NCBI GenBank assembly: GCA_012064415.1 | Contig: SSNU01000410.1 | Span: 1-18,852 of the forward strand | Reading direction: 5' to 3' | Source of the DNA: Gyrodactylus bullatarudis | Lineage: Eukaryota; Platyhelminthes; Monogenea; Gyrodactylidea; Gyrodactylidae | Length of the DNA stretch: 18,852 nt | Shown: positions 8,728-16,231 of the stretch, piece after piece | Layout: each line of letters starts with the position of its first letter | How positions within the stretch are numbered: the first letter of the stretch is position 1 | Program-made: the position numbers and the translations under genes | Notes under the pieces: model-generated | Seen by the model: only the letters and a program-made list of their open reading frames with translations | Database searches by the model: none | What the model was told of the DNA's origin: nothing

Positions 8728-8964
8728 AGATATAGCCTAAGTCAAGGATCTGTAGAACGTGCCAATCAAGACGCTGAATGAATTTTGCTTAAATGGAATG
8801 ACGATAATCCTGGAATAGGATGGTCAAAGGGTCTAAGATTTGTTCAAAACATGAAGAATTCCCGTTATCATTCCACTATCAAGATGTCACCTTATGAAAC
8901 AGTTTATAAGAAAGATCCTCTTGAAATTAACATGAGATACAATAAGACCTTTTTCATATTTTAA
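8728..8964 (+). pseudogene. Integrase catalytic-domain relic (KRBA2/SCAND3-like or Gypsy-type)
   Basis: One frame reads RYSLSQGSVERANQDAE, stop, WNDDNPGIGWSKGLRFVQ, then NSRYHSTIKMSPYETVYKKDP and ends at TAA 8962-8964. SQGSVERANQD carries the third catalytic acid (Glu) of the DDE integrase core. The following W-x-x-GL-x-F-V-Q and YHS-x-I-x-x-SPYE are typical of the integrase module in Gypsy-like elements and in domesticated KRBA2/SCAND3-type genes. The internal TGA (8779-8781) and missing N-terminal half show it is dead. Sequence to about 9100 (DSLEEDQSYCKDIEIFG...) may be a frame-shifted continuation, but this is uncertain. Confidence 0.75.
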
Positions 8965-9543
8965 TTTTCTTCAGACTCTCTAGAAGAAGATCAAAGTTAT
9001 TGTAAAGACATTGAAATATTTGGCATTTCAGAAACTATAGAAAAGGATAATTTGCAGCAAGTTTTCACATTAAAACCAACGCTAGAACCTCTTGAGTGTA
9101 CGTGATTTATTTTATTTTCGTCTTAAATATATTCTAAAAGGTTTCTAAGTTTCAGACATCCCATTAGTAAATCCTCCAAATCAAAGTGTGTGAGCACTAA
9201 TGATTTACAAGCCTTAATTCTCAGGATTACTGATTTGAGAATTTGAGGATAGCAAAAATCGTAGAATTAATTTTAGGTATATTTGAGTATGAATTTAATT
9301 TCAGCTTGTGATTTATACTGAGACCTAGATCAGAAGTAAAGGAAACAATTTCTCCAGGAAGTAGAGATGGTCTAACTTTTCTGATTAAAATTCTTATATT
9401 TAAAAAGAGACTTTTAGCAAGAAGAGAACGAATTTTGAGAAGGAAAAAACCAGAATGATTAGCGAAATAACTTGACAGAGTTACTAGAATTCAATGTAGA
9501 ATCATTAGGCGTATCTTTAGAATTTTTAAGACTAGATCCATGT
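8965..9543. other. Probable transposon debris, no clear gene
   Basis: On the + strand, 8973-9104 is open in one frame and could extend the integrase relic. Around 9410-9450 a short Arg/Lys-rich stretch (ARRERILRRKKPE) is readable. Stops are frequent and no family is recognised. Confidence 0.35.
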
Positions 9544-10073
9544 TTAGATGCTGTTGCCTAAGGAGATTGCATTTTGAGCAGAAATATCAACTACCTTAGA
9601 ACAATGAGTAGGTGCATCGAGGACATCAATATCAGACTTGAATAAATTTTGAGAGTTTAAAGCATCCAGATCGACATTAATATCTTTGGAATCATCAAAA
9701 TTATGACCATGATCGGCAACGATTTTAGGAGGCATCGAGAGATGACATTTACGGGAATCCAATGGAGAGACAGAAATAGAGAGTGATCCAAAAGTCCTTT
9801 TGTTGGAAGCAATTTTCAAGAGTACAGGAAAGAGCGATTTCTCTTTCAATTTGGCTAGAGTTTATATCTTGAGTGGAGGACATAGGAGTAGATTGAACTG
9901 AGAAAGGGGCAAGTTTAGCACTATAGACTCAATAACAGCAATCAAAAACATTGCGAGTCTTAGTCAACTTGGACGGATTATGACAAGTTAAAGTAATTCC
10001 AATTCTTAGGCCTTCTCTTCGATCTGGAAACGTTATTGACAGGAATGGAATTATTGTTAGATTCTAAACTCAT
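9544..10073 (-). pseudogene. Decayed reading frame starting MSLESNNNS, function unknown
   Basis: A minus-strand ATG at 10073 opens MSLESNNNSIPVNNVSRSKR and soon meets stops. A second frame continues with TCHNPSKLTKTRNVFDCCY and LAPFSVQSTP, and a third (9849-9544) with MPPKIVADHGHNFDD and DAPTHCSKVVDIS. The pieces join in order, so this looks like one protein of about 200 residues broken by indels. The start lies 36 bases after the predicted cleavage point of a hammerhead-like motif, as does the Gypsy-2 start (MSLEPN), and the first codons of the two are alike. It may be the first ORF or gag of the element family. No domain was recognised. Confidence 0.45.
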
Positions 10074-10105
10074 GTGGAAGGTTAGAGAACAACAAGCGTA
10101 AATTT

Positions 10106-10153
10106 GAGTGATAAACGTTGTATTTCGCCGGGTCTCTTCAGACTCTATCCCGG
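10106..10153 (-). ncRNA. Hammerhead ribozyme-like motif, copy 3 (downstream of PLE-A)
   Basis: Read on the minus strand from 10153: CCGGG; ATA; GAGT (stem I); CTGAAGA (core); GA; CCCGG (10132-10128, complementary to the upstream CCGGG); C; GAAA (10126-10123); stem III A-U, U-A, A-U around an ACGTT-containing loop; C10110 as the cleavage-site base; ACTC (10109-10106), which pairs perfectly with GAGT. It lies about 120 bases past the stop of the GIY-YIG frame PLE-A and in the same sense. The ATG of the MSLES frame follows 36 bases after the predicted cleavage site. The flanking sequence is shared with copy 4 near the right edge of the window. Confidence 0.62.
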
Positions 10154-10159
10154 TTAACA

Positions 10160-10201
10160 TATAAATACTATTACAATGCTCTATTTGGGACCTTCCATTG
10201 G
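10160..10201 (-). promoter_or_regulatory. CCAAT and TATA-like motifs before hammerhead motif, copy 3
   Basis: On the minus strand, CCAAT (10201-10197) precedes TATTTATA (10167-10160), which ends 6 bases before the hammerhead-like motif. The layout is the same as in the other copies, although the CCAAT context (ACCAATGG) differs from CCAATCAGA in copies 1 and 2. Confidence 0.4.
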
Positions 10202-10273
10202 TTCATTTTGGCTTCACAACTTCTTTCAGAAGGGTGGAGAGCTTGCTGTGAAATTCATCTCTTGATCTGCTAA

Positions 10274-11134
10274 TTACTTTTGCCTTTTGAGAAAGTTGTC
10301 AATTTGTAACTGCCCACTGTACCTTTTTCGTTTTCTTTTGGTTGTTGAGCAGTTTTTCCTTTCTCTTTTATCACTAATTACAGGTTGACTGGTAATTTGA
10401 TTATCAACTATTGTTGACTTCTCACTGGTTTCACATTTTGCCAATTCTGTAATAGTTGCTGGGGCTGTACACTGGATTTGAGAGAGAAGATTATCAGCTT
10501 TAGCTAACGTCTCATTAATTTCAGTTTCTTTTTCTGTCTCAATTTGTGTAGAGCACTGAGTAGGAGTTCCAACATCTAGACTTAGAATTCTTCCGATCTT
10601 GGCAATCTGCTTGCTCTTGATGTGGACATCACGACCTTTGAATCCTAATTTATTTGCAAGTTCCTTGTGGACACATAGATTTGGTTTGAGCTTGGTGATG
10701 AAATGGCTCTCAGCGCAGCTCAAATTTGCTTGTCTAGTCTTGCTCGATTCTGTTGGATTGACCTGGTATAAGATTTTGAAGTTCGACGCATCTGCGGAGT
10801 GACCTGTTGCCTCTAGATGGTGTTGAACTGCACTGTTATGTTTTGGCCTGAGGTGTTCTTTCACTCTCTCTCCAAGTGATCGGGTCGTTTGTCCAACATA
10901 TGAAGATCCACATGAGCATTTGAAGTGGTAAATAACCCCTTTCTTTTTCAGCTTTGGGATTTGATCTTTATTGCGGCCGTTGATTAGTTTGGACGTCCTT
11001 TGGAATGGAATTGTTTTTGGATTTGAATTTGAGTGCCAAGTTATTCTTGAGTTTCTGCTATCATAGCTCGCTACAGAATAAGTGTCATTAACATCTTCGT
11101 AAGAAGAGGAAGAAGAATTGAGTTGTTGAGACAT
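10274..11134 (-). CDS. GIY-YIG endonuclease of Penelope type (PLE-A), intact ORF
   Basis: This 286-residue protein has a Ser-rich N-terminus (1-40) and a segment ending PFQRTSKLINGRNKDQIP that resembles the stretch joining RT to endonuclease in Penelope-like elements. A GIY-YIG nuclease domain (about 66-165) follows: GVIY (66-69), C73/C75 between the halves, SYVGQTTRSLGERVKEH (78-94, with the conserved Arg), HHLEATGH (105-112) and AESHFI with presumed catalytic Glu142. The family nicks target DNA to prime reverse transcription. The C-terminal 120 residues are an unusual extension with basic clusters (256-271) and the end QLQIDNFLKRQK. No reverse transcriptase precedes it; the ATG at 11134 was taken because upstream sequence is full of stops. 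A hammerhead-like repeat follows downstream. It could be a true separate ORF or a truncated element tail. Confidence 0.82.
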   Translation of the reverse strand: MSQQLNSSSSSYEDVNDTYSVASYDSRNSRITWHSNSNPKTIPFQRTSKLINGRNKDQIPKLKKKGVIYHFKCSCGSSYVGQTTRSLGERVKEHLRPKHNSAVQHHLEATGHSADASNFKILYQVNPTESSKTRQANLSCAESHFITKLKPNLCVHKELANKLGFKGRDVHIKSKQIAKIGRILSLDVGTPTQCSTQIETEKETEINETLAKADNLLSQIQCTAPATITELAKCETSEKSTIVDNQITSQPVISDKRERKNCSTTKRKRKRYSGQLQIDNFLKRQK

Positions 11135-11434
11135 AAATATAGCTTTATTGTTCGATATAGTATTTTATTTTACTCTTGAATTTGAAAATGTATCTTAATT
11201 TTGCCCTTTGTTTAATCCTCCTCTCAACGGAAAAGGAAAGAAGTTTATTATAAATTTAAGACTAGTTATTATATCATTTGGATAATTCCAGGATGTATTC
11301 CTGTCATGTCCCCTCTTTAAAAGCTTGGGTAATATGTGTTCAAAAATTTAGTCTCTACTTCCTTATCGTATCTGCGATTTGGTATTCTACCTCTACTTGA
11401 ACGTCTAGGCTCATAGTCAGATTCTTTTTTGTTT
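11135..11434. other. Spacer between the two GIY-YIG frames
   Basis: This AT-rich sequence lies upstream (in minus sense) of PLE-A and downstream of PLE-B. No conserved reading frame, RT motif or hammerhead core was found. ACAATAAAGC just before the PLE-A start faintly recalls the GAAATAAAAGC of the hammerhead motif, but the CUGANGA box is absent. Confidence 0.5.
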
Positions 11435-12410
11435 CTATATGTTTACCTCCCTAGTGTTCCTGCCATTTTCCCTATTTTTGTGTGTATCAGTTTTATTACT
11501 TTGTGTGCGTGTGTTATTGTTTTGTGTGTGTGTGTGATCATTTTGTGTGTATGTGTTATCGTTGAGTGTCTTACCTAAAACTTCTTCAGTATATCTTTTT
11601 TTGTGTGATTTATGTATCTTATGAGAACCCTGTCGTCCTCCCCTCTTATGTGAACGATTTCCCCTTCTGCTTTCGTCACTAGCCCTTTTTCCCAAGTATC
11701 TTTTAATGTGTTTTTATACCATATTTTCAACCTTAGCTGTAGTTGTTACTGGGCATGAAGCGGGTACAATTTCAATACTAATTGCAGATTGAGAACTAAT
11801 TGGATTATCAACTTCAGTTGACTTGTCTTGGTTAGCAGGATTGTTCTCATCTGTAGTTGCTGTAGGAACGCTTGACAGAAGCTCAGTGAATTGGGGATTT
11901 GCTTCGACTAATTGTTCATTGGATTCAATTGTAACTGTCTTTTGAGTGGAGCTAAAGGAGAATCGTTCAGCAAATTAGCAATTTTTTTGAGTTTGCTTTT
12001 TTGTGTAAAACGTTTTTTTCCCTTGATACCCAACTGAGTAGCGAGAATCTTTTGCTTGCAAAGTTCCGGATTCATGGACTTAATAAAATGGCTCTCGGCC
12101 TTGTCTAATACATCAGATCTTGTTGCACGTGAATCGCTTGGAACAGTATGCTGAAGTTGCTTTTGTCAGCGACATGATTTGTAGCCTGCAGGTGCTCTTG
12201 AACAGCAGAACTTTGGTTACCCGAGCTCAAGTGCTCTTTTATTCTTATTTTCAAATGTCTGACCGTCTGTCCAACGTACATAGCATAAAAACGAGGAGTC
12301 AAAAGAAAAAGATGTAGCGGGCAGTTACAACTAGATCCCTTTCTCAAGAAAAGACAATGAGCCCAGTGAAACCTTACCCCTCCTCCCTGTGATATTCTTT
12401 CAATTCCCAT
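11435..12410 (-). pseudogene. Second GIY-YIG endonuclease of Penelope type (PLE-B), broken
   Basis: This diverged relative of PLE-A spans several frames. Residues CNCP, MYVGQTVRHLKIRIKEHL and VQEHLQATNHV give the first part of the domain (12410-12130). A frameshift near 12130 leads to DKAESHFIKSMNPELCKQ, and another near 11945 leads into the C-terminal extension. There STEVDNPISSQSAIS matches STIVDNQITSQPVIS of PLE-A. An in-frame TAA (11716-11714) is followed by KHIKRYLGKRAS, a basic region and 7-residue repeats. The extension is longer than in PLE-A. The GVIY half is disrupted and the N-terminus differs. It abuts, in opposite orientation, a CCAATCAG/TATA/hammerhead terminal repeat beginning at 12415. 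Confidence 0.75.
11478..11562. repeat. 21-bp tandem repeat, four units
   Basis: Units such as TTTGTGTGCGTGTGTTATTGT (written on the + strand in two parts, TTTGTGTGCG and TGTGTTATTGT) repeat four times with variation at 11500, 11521 and 11542, plus a diverged unit from 11479. On the minus strand they encode 7-residue units (QNDHTHT, QNNNTRT, QSNKTDT) in the PLE-B extension, so copy number changes keep frame. Confidence 0.7.
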
Positions 12411-12414
12411 TTGT

Positions 12415-12458
12415 CCAATCAGAGGATTTTTAATTTTTCATTATTGTATGTATAAATA
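12415..12458 (+). promoter_or_regulatory. CCAAT and TATA motifs before hammerhead motif, copy 2
   Basis: CCAATCAG at 12415-12422 and TATAAATA at 12451-12458 precede the hammerhead-like motif by 5 bases. The stretch aligns with 7090-7135 in the GCLC intron. It points away from the neighbouring minus-strand PLE-B frame. Confidence 0.5.
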
Positions 12459-12463
12459 TCAAG

Positions 12464-12512
12464 CCGGTGTAAGAGTCTGATGAGAACCGGTGAAATAAAA
12501 GCTTTATTATTC
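12464..12512 (+). ncRNA. Hammerhead ribozyme-like motif, copy 2
   Basis: Order: CCGGT (12464-12468); GTAA; GAGT (12473-12476, stem I); CTGATGA (12477-12483, core); GA; ACCGG (12486-12490, complementary to the upstream CCGGT); T; GAAA (12492-12495); stem III AUAAA/UUUAU, five pairs with loop AGC; U12508 as the cleavage-site base; ATTC (12509-12512), which pairs with GAGT using one G-U. The segment ACCGGT is itself palindromic, so dimer formation is an alternative. This is the copy with the best stem III. It stands in the orientation opposite to the adjacent GIY-YIG frames. Confidence 0.62.
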
Positions 12513-12591
12513 ATTATTCACTTGTCTTCAAAATCCTCTAAGAAATATATATTTCTACTAATTCAGATAAAATTTTCGAAGATGCTCGGCA

Positions 12592-13392
12592 CTATTCCCT
12601 TTTATGTTCTAGTTTGGGTTTTAGTAAGGGTAATTCCGATCTGGGTTCGAAGCTAAACATTAATTCTGCTGGAGACATGTTATTGAGTTCCCTTTTGGGG
12701 GTTATTCCCAACTCTCTTAAGAAATCATTTAGGCCGCTTGATTTATCTCCCTCGATTTTTTTCCATGCTCTTTTTATTGTGTCTACGTTTTTCTCTGCTA
12801 GTCCGTTGCTTTGGGGGTGGTACGGTGGTGAGTTAACGAGTGTGATTGCATTGTTTTTTTCTTCTGACGTGAAATTCGGGGCGTTGTCTGACACGATCAT
12901 GTCTGGTAATCCAAATCTTGCGTTTAGTTTATCAAGTGTTTTTATGATGAATTTGGATGTCGGTTGGTCTGTAACTTCTACCTCTAGCCATTTGCTATAG
13001 CTATCCACTATTACTAGCGCATATGTTTTGGTTGCGGGTTCCGCAAAGTCGATATGTACTCTTTCCCATGGTTTCATTGCATTCGGCCAGTGTTTTGGTT
13101 CCGCTCTGGGAGGTAGTTTGCTAGCTTGGATACACTTTTCGCATTTCCGGCAGAATTCTATAATATCATTTGCCATATTTGTCCAGTAGACTACTTTCCT
13201 AGCTCTGTTGATAGTTTTGGCAGCACCTTGATGACCTTTATGCAGGACTTCGAGAACCCTAAGTATGAGTGATTTTGGTATCACTGTTCTTTCCCTGAAC
13301 ATTACGCATTCATTTATTATACTTATTTTGTCTTTCTTCTCTGCAAAAGATTTTATGTCAAGTAGGAGGTTTTTCTGTTTTGGCCAACCTTC
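12592..13392 (-). pseudogene. Gypsy-1 integrase
   Basis: This is in the same frame as the RNase H part and is separated from it only by TAG (13395-13393). A zinc-binding region with HKGHQG and CRKCEKC (the HHCC motif) is followed by the DDE catalytic core: Asp in VHIDFAEP, Asp in MIVSDNAPNF and Glu in SNGLAEKNV. PPYHPQSNG is typical of Ty3/Gypsy integrase, which inserts the cDNA copy into the genome. Between FTSEE and ITLVNSPPYHP the spacing is several residues shorter than usual, suggesting a small deletion. The C-terminus stops at KLEHKRE (TAA-type end at 12592) without a chromodomain, and no 3' LTR was recognised. Confidence 0.88.
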
Positions 13393-14195
13393 CTAGATGT
13401 GTCGTTTTACTTTAAATAAGCTTTCATCTGCTAGGGTATGAGCTCTAACGTCCTCCCAGGTTAGATCTATTTTATTTATTTCTTCCCTAGTGTCTTCGAT
13501 GATTTCGTGGTCGGTGTTTAGTGTCATTGTGTTTATCTCTGCTATGACTTGATCTTCATCTTGGTCTTTCGTTTCCTCAATTAGTCTGGATAAACAGTCG
13601 CCCATGCTGAATTTGTTTGTACCGATGTGCTCTATTTCAAAATCATACTTGGAAAAATGGACTCCCCATCGTTGTAATCTACATGAAGTATACACGGGTA
13701 TTCCATCTTTTGGTTTGAATATATTGAGTAGTGGTTTGTGGTCTTTTTGGAGTTTAAAATGGTATCCTATTATATATTTATGAAGGTGGTTGAATACTAA
13801 GGCCAGCCCTTCTTTTTCGATCTGGCTGTATTTTCTCTGTGCGGTGTTTAATGTGTGGTGTACGTGAATTATTGGTTTCCTTACGCCAAGCTTGTCTTCT
13901 TGGAGGAGAACGCTGCCAACTGCCTTCTCGCTGGCACCCCCGGCTACAATGGATGTCTTCGATGGGTCGAAATGAGCTAGCATAGTTTCGTCCGAGATGA
14001 GGTTTTTTATTGCTTCAAATGCTGTCTTCCATGTGAATGGTATGTTCTTCCTGAGTATTTCTGATAGCTCTGGTGTGTGTTTGTGAATTCCGCTGATGTA
14101 TGCGCTATAATATGTGGCCATGCCCATGAAGGACATCAGTTCCTTGCTATTGGTAGGTGTTTTCATTCTCTGGAATACTTCGATTTTTTCGGGTC
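13393..14195 (-). pseudogene. Gypsy-1 reverse transcriptase end and RNase H
   Basis: From about residue MKTPTNSKELMSFMGMATYY the frame is the RT thumb/connection, followed by RNase H with SQIEKEGLALVFNHLHKYI and KDHKPLLNIF. The position that normally holds the first catalytic Asp (T-D-A-S) reads AGGASEKAVG, so this nuclease lacks a key acid. CRLQRWGVHFSKYDFEIEHI and MGDCLSRL close the domain. The ORF track-length frame begins at 14466, but its first 90 or so residues are out of the RT frame. The real frame enters near 14190-14196, where one base appears lost. It ends at TAG 13395-13393, after which the same frame continues as integrase. Confidence 0.85.
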
Positions 14196-14569
14196 TGGTT
14201 TTCGCCCCTTTTCGTTGATTATGTGACCTAGAAACTTTATTTCTTTCTCGAAAAATTTGCTTTTCTCGGTATTTGCTTTTAGCCCATATTCTTGAATTCT
14301 CTCGAATAGGTTGATGAGGTTGCGCCTTAGATCTTTTTCTCTTCTCGCAAAACCAAGTATGTCGTCTATGTATGTTAAGATGCCAGGTAAAACGTTGACT
14401 ACCTTGTCGATTATTTCCTGACAAATTGCTGGAGCTGTTTTTACCCCATACCAAAGTCTTTTGCATCTATATAATCCCTTGTGAGTATTAATATTAAGTA
14501 TTTTTTGTGATTCTTTGTCTAATGGTATTTGTAGAAATGCTTCAGCTAGATCTACGATAAAAAATACTT
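14196..14569 (-). pseudogene. Gypsy-1 reverse transcriptase catalytic segment, shifted frame
   Basis: Between the C-run at 14570-14580 and about 14195, the RT sequence is found in a frame different from both flanking long ORFs. The Y-I-D-D catalytic box is encoded at 14372-14361, followed by I-L-G. A +1 shift enters at the homopolymer and a compensating shift leaves near 14190-14196, so the flanking parts share one frame. This is the active-site part of the polymerase that copies element RNA into DNA. Confidence 0.8.
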
Positions 14570-15516
14570 CCCCCCCCCCCGGTTAATTGGCTAAGTATGT
14601 GTTCGACATCTTTTGCCGGATAAGTATGAGGTAATATTTGGTCGTTAAATCTCCCGGATAAGTCAATGCACGTGCGGATCTTCCCGTTCGGCTTTAGTAC
14701 GTATACCAACGGAGTAGCCCAGTCGGCATATCTGATGGCTTCGATAAAATCTTCTCGTTCTAGTCTATCGAGTTTCCTTGATAGTGTTTCGATCCTACTA
14801 TATGGGACGGGTCTTGCTCTGTTGAATAGGGGTACGGCGTCCTTATTCAGTCTGATTTTTCCTTGAATTGTCCCTAGAGATTTGTTATTTAGCTCCGTTA
14901 TTTCCTCCAAGCACGTAGTGCTATCTATATGATTCATTTCGCAGTTGGGGCATTTTTGTCCCTTTCGTAATATGTTTAGCGTATCGATGATGTCTCTGCC
15001 TAGTATATTTGAATCTAAATTTCTCGACACTTGGATATCAGATATTTTCTTCCTCCCTTGATGCTCTATTGTAGCTATAAATTTCCCCTCTAGTGGTAGA
15101 GGTTGACCATTAGCTACTATGCATTTCAGATTTGTGTTTTTTAGTTTAGGTTTGTTGAGGTTAATATATGTATTATATGTTATTAAGGTAATTTTAGCTC
15201 CTGTATCGTATAGGAAGTTAATTGGTATGTTATTAATGGTTAACTCAATGTGTGTATCTATGTTATTTATACTAATAAGAAAGATCTCACTTGTATTTCC
15301 TGCAGCCTTCGTTCGTGCTACACAGTTGTACTCAGGGTGACCAACTCGGTTACAATTCTTGCATAAATGTCTTTCGTAAAAGCAAGGTCGGTTCCAGTGG
15401 TCCTTATTGCATCGTCGACATTTGCTGGTCGGTAGTTGTTGGTGACCTTCCATCGGCATTCGCCGTTTCTGTCCGATCATATTGACTTCTTCGGATGTCT
15501 TCTCTCTTTTCTTCAT
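14570..15516 (-). pseudogene. Gypsy-1 nucleocapsid, protease and start of reverse transcriptase
   Basis: Two zinc knuckles come first: CRRCNKDHWNRPC (CX2CX3HX4C) and CKNCNRVGHPEYNC (CX2CX4HX4C), which bind element RNA. A retropepsin-type aspartic protease follows, with FLYDTGAKITLITY (D-T-G) and NILGRDII. Then comes the RT fingers/palm: RPVPYSRIETLSRKLDRLE, WATPLVYVLKPNGKIRTCID and HTYPAKDVEHIL. The frame breaks in the run of 11 C at 14570-14580 (poly-G in sense). Just upstream in the same frame, a TAG near 15526 separates this part from the gag side. Confidence 0.87.
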
Positions 15517-15547
15517 TAACTCTTCTTGCTACGCCTCTTGTACCAGT

Positions 15548-16042
15548 TCATACGTATTCATCTTCTTCACCCTTGAACTTTGATACCTTTTTTAGAAGTT
15601 TGAGTCTCACGGGGTCATTCTCGTCCAAGGAGCTTGCCACGGCGTACATAATTTTTTCTTGGTAGGACATGTCGTCGATTTTTGCCTCTTCGTGAAAATC
15701 CATGATCTTCTCGGTCCATTCGTCATATGGCATGTTTTGGGGCTTTTTGCTTGAATAGAATTGGATTCTTTTGTTGAAGGTGGGTGTCTGGTCCTTAAAG
15801 ATTTTTTCTAGAGTTTTGATGATTTCCGCTACGGTCACGCTGTCCTCGTCGATTTTCTTTGGTCTTATGGCTGCTTAGGCACGTTTGTACGCATTCAAGT
15901 CGATTTTTGGCCATAGAATGGTCTTTTGTTCCACCAAGTTCATGCCCCGTGTGTCGTTTACGAATTGAGGGGATATCCTTTCCCAGAATGTTTTAAAATC
16001 TCCCATGTCACTCCGGAAGACGTCTTGTGTTTTGGAAGTGAT
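15548..16042 (-). pseudogene. Gypsy-1 gag capsid fragment
   Basis: One frame from 16042 to 15548 holds DVFRSDMGDFKTFWERISPQ, then a stop (TAA 15877-15875), then TVAEIIKTLEKIFKDQTP, RIQFYSSKKPQNMPYDEWTE and DPVRLKLLKKVSKFKGEE. The pattern of a helical capsid followed by zinc knuckles in the next frame fits Ty3/Gypsy gag. The upstream end is bounded by an in-frame stop at 16045-16043 and lacks an obvious start, so gag is 5'-truncated. It is out of frame with the nucleocapsid part (15516 frame). Confidence 0.72.
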
Positions 16043-16231
16043 TTATACAGGAAAATAAACGTTCTTAGATATATGCAAACTATGATTTTGTAAGGAAAAC
16101 ATGCTTAGAACTCTTGATTCAAAAACCCGGCAAAGCAATCCCGGTCTCTCGTTTATTCATTAAACAAATTAAAATTCAACACAAATAAATCTTTTAAATG
16201 TTTTTACACCAATTCAAATCATCTTCCCTTC
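16043..16231. other. Junction between Gypsy-2 3' end and Gypsy-1 gag
   Basis: About 190 bases follow the Gypsy-2 pol stop. On the minus strand they contain AATAAACGAGAGACCGGG and a second CCGGG 11 bases later, which could belong to an LTR or 3' untranslated region. TG...CA LTR ends, a primer-binding site and a hammerhead core were not found. Confidence 0.4.

Noticed and set aside
11130..11165. CGAACAATAAAGCTATATTTATG before the PLE-A start as a decayed hammerhead
   Set aside because: It is split here only as a resemblance to GAAATAAAAGC; no CUGANGA box or arms lie upstream.
12614..13000. Plus-strand 128-aa frame over Gypsy-1
   Set aside because: It is antisense to the integrase core and is explained by that gene.
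14196..14466. N-terminal 90 residues of the long frame beginning at 14466
   Set aside because: They are Arg/Lys/Ser-rich shadow sequence; the RT motifs including Y-I-D-D are in another frame over this stretch.
16110..16165. CCCGG...CCCGG and GTCTCTCGTTTA near the Gypsy-2 3' end as a fifth hammerhead
   Set aside because: The words recall the motif, but CUGANGA and GAAA in proper order are absent on both strands.
16043..16231. A complete LTR between Gypsy-2 and Gypsy-1
   Set aside because: No TG...CA ends, matching second copy, polypurine tract or primer-binding site could be identified, so only a junction is reported.
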